Source of the DNA: Gnetum montanum | Taxonomy: Eukaryota > Streptophyta > Gnetopsida > Gnetales > Gnetaceae | Assembly (NCBI GenBank): GCA_015680685.1 | Contig: MNCI01034026.1 | Coordinates: 492,905-556,904 of the forward strand | Length of the DNA: 64,000 nucleotides | Direction of reading: 5' to 3' | Shown here: in pieces, positions 9,993 to 20,929 of the stretch | Numbering within the stretch: the stretch's first letter is position 1 | Layout of the letters: every line of letters starts with the position of its first letter | Position numbers and translations under genes: made by a program | Notes under the pieces: generated by a model | Seen by the model: only the letters and a program-made list of their open reading frames with translations | Database searches by the model: none | Told to the model about the DNA's origin: nothing

Positions 9993-10145
9993 TCATCGTT
10001 CTGACACTTAGAAAAATTTTGCAAATCTGGCAGTTGGAGCTTACTACACTCAACACCTAGAAAAATATGGATAAAGTGCCACCATTTTGACACTTATCCA
10101 TATTTGCGATCATGATGCTGAGACTCAAAATTTTTTGGTGTTTCA

Positions 10146-10150
10146 GAAAG
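10146..10150. repeat. Right target-site duplication of N1 (GAAAG)
   Basis: The partner of 1032-1036. Element A sequence resumes immediately after it (GTCAAGCTATA), matching element C at about 40425. Confidence 0.93.
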
Positions 10151-10850
10151 GTCAAGCTATAACTGTGCAACTTACAATTTCACTCATTAATGACCAAGTA
10201 GCCATAGAACTTGAGTTCACTAATGACTACATTAATTTTGTTAACTAAGAACTTAAGGGTTATGAGGTAGCCATGTAGTTTGAAGGAGCTTCAACTGCCC
10301 ATGGGACTAGTGTCGTTGCCATCATAACATTTCCATCTAGTGAAATCCAACCCTTCACCTATCATTTTGAGTTTTCATGTACCAAAAACATAGCAGAATC
10401 TAAGGCTTTAATCATAGGGATGATGGTAGCTCATGCCCTAGAAATTAGATGCTTAATGATTAAAGGTGATTCACAACTTGTGGTCAACCAAGTAACCGAG
10501 GGCTATGTGTATAAAGCCAAACACTTGCAACCATACTATGACCTAGGGAAGCAATTGTTACAATAATTTATAGATGTTGTTATCCAACACATACCCCAAA
10601 ATGAGAATGGAATAGATGATGCAATATCAATGTTAGACCTTGGTGTGATGCCAGATGTGTTTAGTAAGTTACCCACCTTAACCTTGGACTATACTACTCC
10701 CATTACATAGAACATTGAGGATACCTTTTTGGTCATTGTTCATGGTACTTTTTACCAAGGTGTGGTATGATGATATCAAATTTTACATTATGAATGAAAA
10801 ATCATGACAAGGCTTGACTACTACTTAGAAGGATGTTGTATGCAAGTGAT
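10151..10850 (+). pseudogene. Second (archaeal-like) RNase H of element A
   Basis: This resumes element A after the N1 insertion. The plus strand reads a second RNase H of the type found after the RT-linked RNase H in plant Tat/Ogre elements. Visible blocks are FEGASTAHGTSVVAIITFPS (about 10282-10340), YHFEFSCTKN (near 10360), an MMVAHALEIRCLMIKGDSQL block (about 10420-10485) and HLQPYYDLGKQLL (near 10525). GASTA replaces the usual DGAS, with Glu before it where Asp is expected, so a metal ligand may be lost. There are several stops. Confidence 0.82.
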
Positions 10851-12010
10851 TGAAGTAGTATGTCATCAAAGCAGTATTTTGATGATCCTATGATGACATA
10901 CTCCTAATTACATAGGTAAAACCAAAGCTAGAATAGTCCTACAGGAGGCTCACAAGGATGTTTGTGGAGAACATATAGGACCTAGAGCTATGGCTACTAA
11001 GATTAGATGGTTACGCTACCATTGGACCCATATAAAAAATGACTACTTGTAGAAGGTTAAGCATTTTGACATATGCTAATGATATAGCAACCTCATACAT
11101 GTGCCTCTAATTGAGTTGCATAGCATTCAAATAACATGGTCATTTCAACGATGGGGGTTGGATATCATTAGAATTATAATGCCTAAGTCTTCAATGGGGC
11201 ATAGCTTCATCATCATTACAATTGAATACTTTATAAAGTGGGTTGAGGCTATTCTCCTAAGGAAGACTACATCTTAGCAAGTTTGCAACTTCATCCTAGA
11301 TAACATTGTAGCCCATTTTGGGATACCCATGATCATAGTTATGAATAATGAACCATAATTTAGTAGCTAAGAAATAAAAGAATTCTATCATGACCTAGGA
11401 ATTAAGCATTCTTTCTAATCACCTTATTACCCTTAAGCCAATGGACAAGTAGAAGCAAGTAATAAGACCATCATCAATTTGCCCAAGAAGATGCTCAACA
11501 ATAGCAAGCATAAATCGAACAAGTGGCTTGTCTATGCACTATGGACATACAAAACAACCTATCGCACAACAACTAGTGTGACCCCTTATAGTCGTGTTTA
11601 TGATTCTGAAGTTGTTTTACCTCTCGAATTGTAGGTTCCTTCACTCTGAGTAGCCTTGACCAACTTTATCAATGATGAGAAGAACAAGGAGTTATAGATA
11701 GCAGTCCTAGATTTGGTGGAGGAGTAATGTATGTAAGCACTTTCTCACATCAAACACTATGAAGAGAGGTAGAAGCAGTAGCATCATCATAACTTGAAAA
11801 GGCATAAGATCAAGGAAGTTGACTTGGCACTCAAAGCCATATGCAAGCATGTAGACAAATTCTCAGCCAACTAGAGAGGATCCTTCATTATCACCAAATC
11901 CTATAGGAATGGTGCATTTAGGATAGCTAACATGGATGGGAATGAGCTAGCAAATTTGGTCATTCATTTCTATCTAAAGCAATACTACATGTAGCTAAGA
12001 ATCATCAACA
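10851..12010 (+). pseudogene. Integrase of element A
   Basis: The plus strand carries an HHCC-type N-terminal region around GEHIGPRAMATKIRWLRYHW (about 10960-11025). The catalytic core has the first Asp in WGLDIIRI near 11155, MNNEP in place of the second catalytic block near 11345 (D to N), and the Glu in GQVEASNKT near 11445. The C-terminal part runs through KAICKHVDKFSAN near 11835-11875. Stops (TAG, TAA and TGA at CAG/CAA/CGA/TGG-like positions) and loss of the second Asp make it inactive. The same region in C (41150-42260) is better kept. Confidence 0.85.
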
Positions 12011-12879
12011 AGCAAGTCAACTTTCAATAGCCTACTAGAGCCTAAAATTGGTGATATGACTTATTGAGACCTTAAAACTAGTACCATGATTTTCTATGAT
12101 CTTAAACTAGCAACATGACCTATCATGGCCTTAAATTATTACCATGGCATGTCATAGCCTTAAACTAGCAACATTAGTAACCTATGTAGCTTGCATTTAT
12201 CATTTCATGTGTCTTGGTTTTCTTGCCCTCTTGGAGTTGTGTTTGTACACTAAAGCCTAAAGCCATCTTAAGGGTGCAACTCATTACTATAGTGAGTCAC
12301 CATGTGACCTCAATGTGTAATATTTGATGGGTTTTTCCTACTGTGCCAAGAGTGCTTGTGCCATTAACCTCCATCTAGCACAACTCCTTGAGCCCAACCT
12401 AGTCACCTAATCATAAAATAAAATGTTAACCTATATTTGAAACTCATGCAATATGGTCATATGATATCTAACTTCATGCTCCACTCTCAAGTCCACTTGA
12501 ATGTAACACACTTCATTTAGTGGGAAAGCACAAAGTCCACTAAATATAACACATATTGTTTAGTGGGAAAACTAAGTTCATTGAGTCTAACGCAACTCAT
12601 TCAATGGAAAAACCATATCAAAGCCAGCCCTGGTAATGAAATCCAATCAAAAGAAAATTTCCAAAAGGCTAGATGACCTATAAAGTTGTTAGTCTTCATG
12701 ACCATCTCCCTAATGATCATTATAGTAATCTCAATCATATCCTTAGCCCATCATCACAAGCATTCTTTAACATGGTTCAATAATATTGGATCAAGTGAGG
12801 AGAGGAAACATTAGTGGTGAACCTATAGTGGTTTTTTGTAATCTTTGTTGATGCCTCTTAGGTTAATCCTCGAGACACC
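12011..12879 (+). other. 3' untranslated region of element A
   Basis: It is non-coding. At 12055-12180 it has the interspersed motif CTTAAACTAGCAACATGACC in several copies. At about 12490-12615 three diverged repeats of about 45 bp carry TCCACT.AATGTAACACA...TTTAGTGGGAAA. The latter also occurs, inverted, in element B at about 17590-17660, which ties A and B to one family beyond their coding parts. Confidence 0.65.
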
Positions 12880-12895
12880 AACAAATAGGGGTCAT
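12880..12895 (+). promoter_or_regulatory. Polypurine tract of element A
   Basis: AACAAATAGGGGTCAT stands directly before the TG of the LTR. The equivalents are AACAAAGAGGAGCCAT in C (42488-42503) and CAACAAAGAGAGGCCAA on the minus strand in B (17090-17106). Confidence 0.75.
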
Positions 12896-14391
12896 TGAAA
12901 CATGACAAAAATTTGTATGTTGTGGTCAATTTTCATCATGTAGCTTTCACCCTATAAAACTCAAGGTAAAATTTTGTTGTAAATGAGAATATTATAATCT
13001 ATGAGGGGTAATCTCACATATTCTATACTTTTGAGGTTGAAAAATGCTTCATAAGTAGTCAAAGCCTCATTTCCCAAGTAAAAAAAGTTATTTGGTATTT
13101 ATATTTGGGCTTTGAATGGTCAAAAATGCCTTTCGGAAAGACAAAAATGGTAATTTGATAGGTTTTAGGAAGGGTATAGACTTTTCTATGCTGGAAACAT
13201 TTGCAAGTAAATCTCACCTACCCCTAGCATGGAGGGATGGGGGTTTTTCCTTTAGCATAAAAACCTTCCTTGCCCTAGCATGGAGACTACATGCAAACAT
13301 AGAAACCTTTCCCCCTTAGCATGGAGGTTTCCCCTAGTGTGGAGGCTTCACCCCTAGCATGAAAACTACATGCCACTAGTGTGGAAGCCACAAAAGTCAA
13401 ATTTCATCGCTCCATGCACTCCAACATTGATCAACCACTTCAACAAGCATGATAGAGGGCTCAACATGGAAGATTCATATCCAACATAAAAGGTGTGCCT
13501 CTATTACATTTATAATGAATGAAATGGCCATGGGGGTTTAGCACTTACTATATATGATAACCTACCAAAATTTGGCACTCATCTCACCTATATGAGGTTG
13601 AAATTTGTAGGAATTTGACAGCCAAATTGCAACAATTATGTAGTCAAATTACAACCATTTTGTAGCATCAGTCATAGCCTAAAATCTATAAAAAAACAGG
13701 CTCAAACACCATTTATAGGTTCCAAACTCTTTTGCATTTTGATACTTTTGGCATTCCCACACTTGGTATTTGTAAGCATTCGAGAGCCCTTCTAATATCC
13801 CATGCTTGCATTCTTTTGAGCCCTAGTGTGGAAGCATTGTAGCCTTTGCATCCCCCCTAAGACTTGGAAATTTTTTGTGTCAATGCTACATTTTTGGGAC
13901 TTCCAACCCCCACTGTGGAGTAATATGATAGCCAAATTTCTCACTTTCGTACCCCCCAGTAATAACCCAAATTGCAGATCCATAGTTTGTAGTAGAGGGG
14001 ATTTGAAAGCATTAGGAGTGGCTTAGTACCTAGAACATGGAGTAGATCACATTAGCTTCAATGGGCTTTGAACTCATACCCCAGTGAACCCTCCTTTGCT
14101 CTCTCATGGTCATTTCTTATACACATTTCTAAAACTCATTCTTTATTCTTTTAATAAAGTTTTAAAGTTTCATTTTTGTGTACAATCTACATTTTCTTTT
14201 TATTTTATAGATTTGTAATTTTTGCATTATATTTTCTCAACTCTCTATTTTGTACTTTGTAAGGCTCTGGGTGATCTACCTAATCATCCAAGGCACCTTG
14301 AATATAATTTTTTTGGAGACCATACAGATTTAGGATTTAGGTTTCTGTGAAAGATCTATTGATTTTCTAGCTATCAATTTTTTTGATTGCA
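12896..14391 (+). repeat. 3' LTR of element A
   Basis: It starts TGAAACATGACAAAAAT after the polypurine tract and ends GATTGCA. It aligns with the LTRs of C (42504-44025) and, inverted, B (15668-17089). In order it shows a start conserved with C, a U3 region with repeated CCCTAGCATGGAGG-like motifs (about 13215-13380), an AATAAAG poly(A) signal near 14153, and a conserved tail with GGGTGAT..ACC...AAGGCACC. The right boundary rests on comparison with B and C and may be off by a few bases. Confidence 0.8.
13215..13385. repeat. Repeated CCCTAGCATGGAGG motif in the U3 of the A LTR
   Basis: Six diverged copies (near 13219, 13271, 13312, 13333, 13351 and 13373) spaced 18-50 bp. The same word recurs in the LTR of C (about 42830-43090) and in the array of about 185-bp units at 35220-38130. 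A regulatory role is inference. Confidence 0.65.
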
Positions 14392-14590
14392 AAAATTCTA
14401 TTTCTCGTAAGTTTATTGTTTATTTATATCACGTTTCTAAACTTGGTAATAGATCTTTAAGTCCTTAGGTAATTGACAAAACCATCTAAGGCATATCAAA
14501 TCCTTTAGGCTAATCGATCTTGAGGTCAAAACTATCCTGAATGGAGAGTTCTAGTTTCCAACACTAAATTTTTCTATCATTATAGTTTTC
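14392..14590 (+). repeat. LTR tail of a further element (F)
   Basis: Immediately after the end of the A LTR comes a second, diverged copy of the LTR 3' end (AAGTCCTTAGGTAATTGACAAAACC...), and then a primer-site sequence. Element A therefore seems to have inserted into the 5' LTR of another plus-strand element of the same superfamily. Confidence 0.6.
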
Positions 14591-14610
14591 TAGTGGTAGA
14601 AGGAGGACCT
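14591..14610 (+). promoter_or_regulatory. Degenerate primer-binding site of element F
   Basis: TAGTGGTAGAAGGAGGACCT matches the element B site in 16 of 20 positions. It follows an LTR tail as expected. Confidence 0.6.
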
Positions 14611-15667
14611 TTTCCTATTTTCTTTGCCTATGCCTAAATGAAATCATTACTTTGTCATTTTGCAAGTTTCATCCTAGAGTATTGATTATATTGGATATTT
14701 TTTTAAGTGTTTTGAGCATCAACATTTTTTTGGTCCTTCCATAGCAGCGTAAACATTATCCTCTTTACTAGAAACACTCTTTACATAGTATAAATCTTGC
14801 AATAAGTTTCTCTAAAGTTTGTCAAAATCTTAATTCCAACTCTTGTTTCTAATAAAATCCTAGCATTACTTAGAAAACACTAAATTGAATATGCTAAAAT
14901 CAATATGCCTTTTACATTAACAAAAGATCAATTTTACCATTAAATTTTATAGTTTATTTTTCATTATTTTTACATTTACATTACAACTTGATTTACATTT
15001 ACACTACTACTATTTTTACATTTACACTACAACCTAATTTACATATATGTTGCATGTTGTAAATTTATATTCACATTTACATTGTAGCCTACTTTACATT
15101 TATAGTTATGCTGTATGTTTTAAATTTACATTTATGTTGCAATTGATTTCCAGTGTTTATCCTAAGCATAGAAACTTTATATTAATGCTATGAAAGCCTA
15201 TGTCATCTTTGTCCAGTCCGTTAACTCTAGGCTATTTATGTATCTCTTGTCAACTATTGTACCACAAGACATAGTTAATATGGCTAGTAACTAGGAGTCT
15301 TCCTATATTATGACTTAAAAAACCTAGCTATGGTTGAATGTTGCCAATCTCTTAAGTTCTTAGGTTGAAGTTCCTCACATGCTGACATTAGTGAGGGATA
15401 CTATAACTTTTTCTAGACCAAAATATAGTTTGGTTTTTGTATCTTGTGCAAGAAGTTAGACTCAAAGCACCAATATGAGCTCAATCACAAAATATACAGT
15501 AATACATTCCTTCCTCTTATGATCATATATAGCTTTTGGAGTTTTACGTATACATGCTGATGCAATTGGTGGATGCTGATGACCAAGTCGCAGTAAGTGA
15601 AGAAGCTAGTATAGAGAAAGATCGTGAGGACCAAAATAAGTTTGGGGGCTATTATGAAACTGATACT
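14611..15667 (+). other. Presumed leader of element F, no gene recognised
   Basis: AT-rich DNA without a coding domain. From about 14960 to 15140 there is a low-complexity block of ATTTACA words (TTTACATTTACACTACTAC and similar). A short open stretch at about 15550-15660 is acidic and Asp/Glu/Gln-rich but too short to identify. The region is interrupted on the right by element B. Confidence 0.4.
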
Positions 15668-17089
15668 TGTAATGCCTGAAAACTTTGATAGCTAAAAAGC
15701 TTAAACTTTTAGGTGAAACTGTTTAACCTTCGATCCCAAGGGCCTCTAAGAAAGAGGATTTAAGGTGCCCTAGATGGTCTTGTTGATCACCCAAGGACTT
15801 AGGAAGTGTTAACAAGTGTAAACAATTTAAATGAAAATTGTAAATATGCTTTAAGAAAATGCATAGAAATAAATCGTAAAGAGATTTGCACAACAAATAA
15901 ACTATAGGCTTTATTACAATGATAAAATATTAAAAATAAAGAGTTCAAAAATGTATACAAATTATGTGCTTGAATGCATAAGGAATTTCTCAAATGATGC
16001 TTGAAGCATGTTGAAGCCAGTAGGTTGTGTTATACAATTAGCCCTAGGATCTAGGTACTTCCCAACTTCAATCACCAAAACTCCTTGGTGGTTTTCAGCC
16101 TAGATTTGCAATGTTGATTACTAGGGGGTAAAGAATATACTTGAATTTTTGTTGCAATGGTACTATTCTAAGAGTCTCTAATGCCCAAGTAGTTACCAAT
16201 TTGCTCCAAAAGTCTTACAAAATGCCCAAGGTCTCAAGTTCTCAAGGTTGCAAAGATTAAAAGCTAAAGAATTCCAAATAGCTTGCTCAATGTGTTTAAA
16301 ATTTTTATTTATAGGTCATATAGTTGCTATTTTTGGGTTACAAATTTCTACCATGATTATTGATAGATTGAGGTAATTTTTAGGTGTGGTAGCCCATCAT
16401 TTCCAGCATAGTTGTCCATTTCTAGTAATTTTTGATGCACCCAGATCATCAAAACTACTCTAGATACCATAAATAGTAAATGAACTTTTACAACTATACT
16501 ATCTTCAATAAACTATGCTAGCCTTGGAAACTATGCTAGAATTGTGACATCCTCACTACAATTGTTGGAACTACGCTAGCTTCATGAAAAAAATTAGAAA
16601 TCTAGCAACTCCAATGTTGGCCTTGTGGCATCCATGCTAAGAGTTATAGAAGCTATGTTGGCCATAGTTGGGAAAATTAAAACCAAACCCCAACACTAGC
16701 TACAGGTCCTATCCATGTTAGCCTAGCTAGATCCAAAATAACCATTCCTGGGAAAATAAAAATCCAACAATCCCAACACTAGGTGTAGGTGATTCTAACA
16801 TAGTTGTGGCTATGTCCAACATAAAACCCATGAAAACACCAAATTTAGTATTTCCTTAGGCATTTTGAACCTTCCCAACCATAAATGTATACAGAAATGA
16901 CTTTTTCCACCTGGGAATTTAGGTTACAATAACTTATGAGTCATTTTTCAGTCCCAAAAGTTCAAGTATGTGAAATTGTAGCTCATGGATTACCTTCACA
17001 TTTTACAATAAGATTCCAACCTCAAGTTTGATTGTGAAGGGTATAATGTCAAAAAATGTTGCAACAAGAATTTTCATGGTGGTGTTCCA
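15668..17089 (-). repeat. 3' LTR of element B
   Basis: On the plus strand it starts TGTAATGCCTGAAAAC and ends GGTGTTCCA, directly followed by the inverted polypurine tract. Its reverse complement matches the LTRs of A and C: the tail with GGGTGATCAACAAGACC...AGGGCACC, and the start with GGGACTGAAAAATGACTCATAAG. The left edge could be 15661 instead, where TGATAC also begins with TG. Confidence 0.78.
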
Positions 17090-17106
17090 TTGGCCTCTCT
17101 TTGTTG
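17090..17106 (-). promoter_or_regulatory. Polypurine tract of element B
   Basis: The minus strand reads CAACAAAGAGAGGCCAA next to TGGAACACCACC. It is the inverted equivalent of the tracts in A and C. Confidence 0.75.
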
Positions 17107-18200
17107 ATTCCTTGAGGATTTGCCCAAGAGACATGATAAAAAATACAAAACATCACAATAGGTTTGCTACCAATGTTTCCCCTCTATGCTTGATTTTGTA
17201 GCTATTGAACTAACCAAATAGTGCTTGTGATGATGATATAAGGTTATGATGAGATAATAGAGGTTAAAGGCTATATTCTTTCATAAGGAAATCATGACAG
17301 GGGCTATCAATGAATTCCAAATGTTAACATCATGGTTATAGTATGGTAGTGATATTTTGGCTAATTAACATGGCCTTCGCACTTCGTGCTTCAAAGTGTT
17401 GTTTACTCAGTAATGTTTTTGAGGAACCATAGTCTACTCGAAGGTTTCTTTGGCCATTAGGCTCATCCCTTTGTATGTTTGAAGCCATTGGTTTGTCTTT
17501 TGGTCTTCATCAGCCTTTTGACTTCTTGGCAATTTTCTTTTCAAATTTTTTTTTGGGTGAAACCTTCATTGGATTTCATTACCAAGGTTGGGTTTGATTT
17601 GATTTTTCCATTGAATGAGATGTGTTACATTCAATAGACCTAATGGTGGAGCATGATGAAGGAAATGCCACATGATCATAATGCATGATTGTTAAACATG
17701 GGTCATCATTATCATTTATGACAAGGAAGGTTATAATTATGCTATAGGTTTGAGCTCAAGGGATGATAATGGAAGATGATGTGAAGCAAGCAATCTTGGT
17801 ATGGTAGGAAAAGCTCACCAAATCTTGCGCATCAAGATCCCATGGTAACTTGCTATTGCAATGAGTTGTACCTTTGCAATGACCTCCAGGCTTCATCTTG
17901 CTAGCATAACTCCAAGAGAATAGAAAAATAGGACAAAGATAACATGTTGTTATTTGATAATGCATAGGGACATATGAGATAACTAGTAAACCAAGACACC
18001 ATACATCACCATTGTTACAGCATAGGGATATTTTTTCCATGTGCATTAGATTTACAAAGCTTATGGTTTTTTCATCGTGCCAAAGAGAGAGATTAAGAGA
18101 GATAACTAGAGATTATGCAAGCTCACTTGTTATAAAGGCCATCAATGTTAATAATTGATTTGTACCTATGAAGAAGACTATGTTATATGTAATAAGACTT
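17107..18200 (-). other. 3' untranslated region of element B
   Basis: Non-coding. Around 17580-17665 it holds the inverse of the TGTAACACA / CAATGGAAAAA repeats present in A at 12490-12615. A short GAGAGATTAAGAGAG stretch lies near 18087. No gene is recognised. Confidence 0.5.
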
Positions 18201-19330
18201 TAGATATGAATGGTGGATTGGATTGGCCAATTCACTCCCATTCATGTCTACCACTCTAAAGGCTTCATTGACATAGGCCTTGATGATCAAGAAAGGCCCC
18301 TTCCAATTGGCTAAGAACTTGTTCACATGTTCATGAATAGCCTTGAGAACTAGGTCTACCTCCTTGATTTTTTGTTTGTTTAGGTCATGGCGATGCCATT
18401 ACTTCTACCTCTCTTGGTATTATCTTATGTGAGCAAGCATTTGTATTCACTGCTCTTCCACCAAACCTAGGTTAATGGTATGCAACTCCTTATTTTGATC
18501 ATTGTTGATGAAGTCTAATATAGCCACTCTATGCAATGGAAACTATAATTGAAGAGATAAAACAACTTTAGATCCATTAATCAAGATATATAGAGTTACA
18601 AAAATTGTAGTTAGATAAGTAGTTTGATAGGCCCAAAGTGAATGGACAAGCCACTCATGTAACTTGTGTCTATTATTATTAAGAACATTTTAAAGAGAGT
18701 TTATGATGGCCTTATTTCTAGCTTTCTCTTGTCCATTAGCTTGAGGGTAGTATGGCAATGATAAAAGGCTTGCATTTCTTGGCTACTAAACTATGGTCCA
18801 TTATCTATGAATAAGGTCAAAGGATGTCAAAATGGACTATTATGTTATCTAACATTAATCTTTAGGCTTTTTGAGATTTTTTCCTTGGGAAATAACTTAA
18901 ACATACTTCGTAAAGTATTCAATTGTAGTGATAAAGAAGCTATGCCCTGTAGAGGACTTAGGCATTATAGGTCCAATAATGTCAAGTTCCCATCACTAAA
19001 ATGGCCAAGTTATCTAAGAAGTGTGTAACTTGGTGGTGCATGTATCAAGTTGCTATGTTGTTGATAGGTGTCACAATTTTTAACCTTTTACAATTACTTT
19101 TCATATAGGGTCATTAATAGTATAGTTTCCTAATCTTCAATGTCATGACTCTAGCTCCTATATGCCCCCCACATACACCCTCATGAACTTGCTCAAGGAC
19201 TATGCGCACTTCAGTTTTGCCTAAGCGTACTAATAGTATGCCATCATAAGACCATTAACATAATGTGTTGTCACCTATAATGACATACTATTTTGACCTT
19301 TTATGTACAACACCCTTTTTAGAAATATTT
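18200..19330 (-). pseudogene. Integrase of element B
   Basis: Read leftwards, the zinc-binding and core parts are badly broken. The second catalytic block is recognisable as IIDNGP.FSSQEMQAFYH at about 18805-18745. The C-terminal domain is clearer: EVDLVLKAIHEHVNKFLANW at about 18395-18335, followed by KGPFLIIKAYVNEAFRVVDM. These match the C-terminal integrase segments of A and C. A deletion removes part of the sequence around the catalytic Glu. Many stops. Confidence 0.75.
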
Positions 19331-19459
19331 AGGCATTGTGGAGATTCACCATGCATTAGGTAAAACTTGATATTTTCATGCTACTTCTTTTGAGAAGTGG
19401 TAGTAATAGAGGATATAGAGTTACCTTCGAAGTTCTATGTAATGGGAATAGCACAATTC

Positions 19460-20030
19460 ATGGTTAATGAAGAAAACTTGCTAAAAACATCAAGCATCAC
19501 ACTTAGCGCTAACGTTGCAATTGCATTAGCTAACATATTATTGGTTTAGGGTACATGTTGGATACCCATGTCTATAATTGTTGCATTAGTTTTTTGCCTA
19601 GGTCAAAATAAGGTTGCAAATGTTTGGCTTTACATTTGTAAACCTCTATTACTTTCTTAACCATAAGTTATGAGTCGGATTTTATCATTAGGTGTTTGAT
19701 TCCTTGGTCACAAGCTACCATCATTCCCTTGATCAATGTCTCATAGTCTACCATATTTTTGGTACATGAGAATTGAAAATGGTAAGTGAAGGGTTAGATT
19801 TTACCAAAAGGTAAGGTTATGTTGGTAGCAACACTAGTTCCATGGGTAGTTAAAAGTCCATAAAAGTGCATAATTGCCTCATAGCCTTCAAGTACTTCAC
19901 TAACAATGTTAACATGTTCATTAAGGAATTCAGAGTCAATCGCTACATGGTCTTCTATTGAGGAAATGGTAAGTTGTGTGGCTATATCTTGACCTTTCAT
20001 TAAGGCTTGGGAGATGTAATGGAGGTTAAA
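19460..20030 (-). pseudogene. Second RNase H of element B
   Basis: The minus strand reads KGQDIATQLTISSIEDHVAI followed by a GYEAIMHFYGLLTTHGTSVATNITLPFGKI-type start of the archaeal-like RNase H. It continues as a YHFQFSCTKN block, IKGMMVACDQGIKHLMIKSDS and HLQPYFDLGKKL. The first acidic residue of the DGAS block is replaced (FYGLL). It is open for 68 residues at 19794-20000, then broken by stops. It is co-linear with A and C. Confidence 0.78.
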
Positions 20031-20099
20031 CTCAACTCTTATGGCTTTTCAACAGGATATATGATTACCTTCATAAATACTGGTTGTTATGGATCTAAG

Positions 20100-20470
20100 C
20101 ACAATGTCCTTGTAAATGACCTTGACTTGGGTTCTAAAAAGGTAGTGTCTTCACTTCTTTAATGAGAATACTAGGGCTAGATAATACTTATCCACTTTAT
20201 TATATTTGGTTTCATAGGAAATCAATGCATGGCTTAGGTAGTGTACAGGTAACTTGGCTCCATCACCTCATTTCTGATAGAGTAGAGAGGTAATGGACAT
20301 GTCAATAATAGCAAGGTAGATGTAAAATGATTTATCCTTTTATGATGGATAGACCATGGATATTTGTGTCAACTCCTTCTTAAGGTTTTAAAAGGCTTCT
20401 TGGCATTAAGACATTTAATCATAGTGAACTTCCTTCTTAAGTAAATGTTGCATGGGTTGTAACTTATCTG
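20100..20470 (-). pseudogene. First RNase H of element B
   Basis: The minus strand gives RNase H pieces co-linear with element C. These include an FYIYLAIIDMSITSLLYQK-like block near 20330-20270 and a HALISYETKYNKVDKYYLAL-like block near 20230-20170. It is strongly interrupted and identified mainly by co-linearity with C. Confidence 0.65.
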
Positions 20471-20870
20471 TAAGCCTAACGATGAATCTACAGATGAATT
20501 GTTATCTACCTTGTAGTCCTTGAAGATCCTTAAGGTCAGTTGGTTCTACCAAGTTGGATATGGCCTTAACCTTATTAGGATTGACATGTATTCCCACTTC
20601 AAATAGTACAAATTCAAGCAACTTACTAGATTGGACACCAAAGACATACCTCTTGGGATTAAGCCTAAGCTCATATTTGAGACATCATTTCAACACAAGG
20701 TCAAGGTCATATGCGTGATCATTGGCCATTTTGAATTTAACAACTATATCATCTATGTAGTCATTAATCAATTATAACATATTATTACTAAAGATATATG
20801 TCATGACTCATTGATAAGTTGGTGCAATTTTATGTTTACCACCTTTCTTGTTAATCATGGAAATTTGTAT
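20471..20870 (-). pseudogene. Truncated reverse transcriptase of element B
   Basis: Only the C-terminal half of RT remains, read leftwards. It comprises an APTYQ.VMTYIF block near 20825, the catalytic NDYIDDIVVKFKM block near 20762-20725 with both Asp intact, and the LRLNPKRYVFGVQSSKLLEF connection near 20670-20610. It ends with KVKAISNLVEPTDLKDLQG near 20530. The preceding half (fingers and the KDDFP and MPF blocks) is missing: the protease tail at about 20930 joins directly to the middle of RT, a deletion of several hundred base pairs relative to element C. Confidence 0.82.
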
Positions 20871-20929
20871 GCATTTTCATTTTCACTTCATGTTGTAGAT
20901 TTGATGTTTCTAGCATCATTATTATCTTT

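Larger units (their letters stand above)
1037..10145 (-). mobile_element. N1: nested non-autonomous LTR retrotransposon encoding gag and protease only
   Basis: A complete 9.1-kb element sits in element A. It begins TG and ends CA, is flanked by GAAAG on both sides, and has homologous LTRs at 1037-2585 and 8253-10145. Orientation is minus: a TGG-starting primer-binding site lies 5 nt inside the right LTR, a polypurine tract abuts the left LTR, and gag then protease read leftwards. No RT, RNase H or integrase could be found in the 5.67-kb interior. After protease comes a tail carrying the same TTAAACTAGCA-type repeats found just after integrase in elements A and C, which suggests a deletion joining protease to the post-integrase region. 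It would need enzymes in trans. A 71-bp assembly gap lies inside. LTR divergence is visible, mostly C/T and G/A, so the insertion is old. Confidence 0.9.
8253..10145 (-). repeat. 5' LTR of N1
   Basis: 1893 bp, with TA at its left edge (mutated from TG) and CA at its right edge. It matches the left LTR along most of its length, with many transitions. In element sense the order is U3 start at 10145, a 25-bp repeat block, a block of about 20-bp repeats, the 54-bp array, a TATA box near 8980, then R/U5 to 8253. The repeat blocks at about 9550-9990 account for its extra length. Confidence 0.88.
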
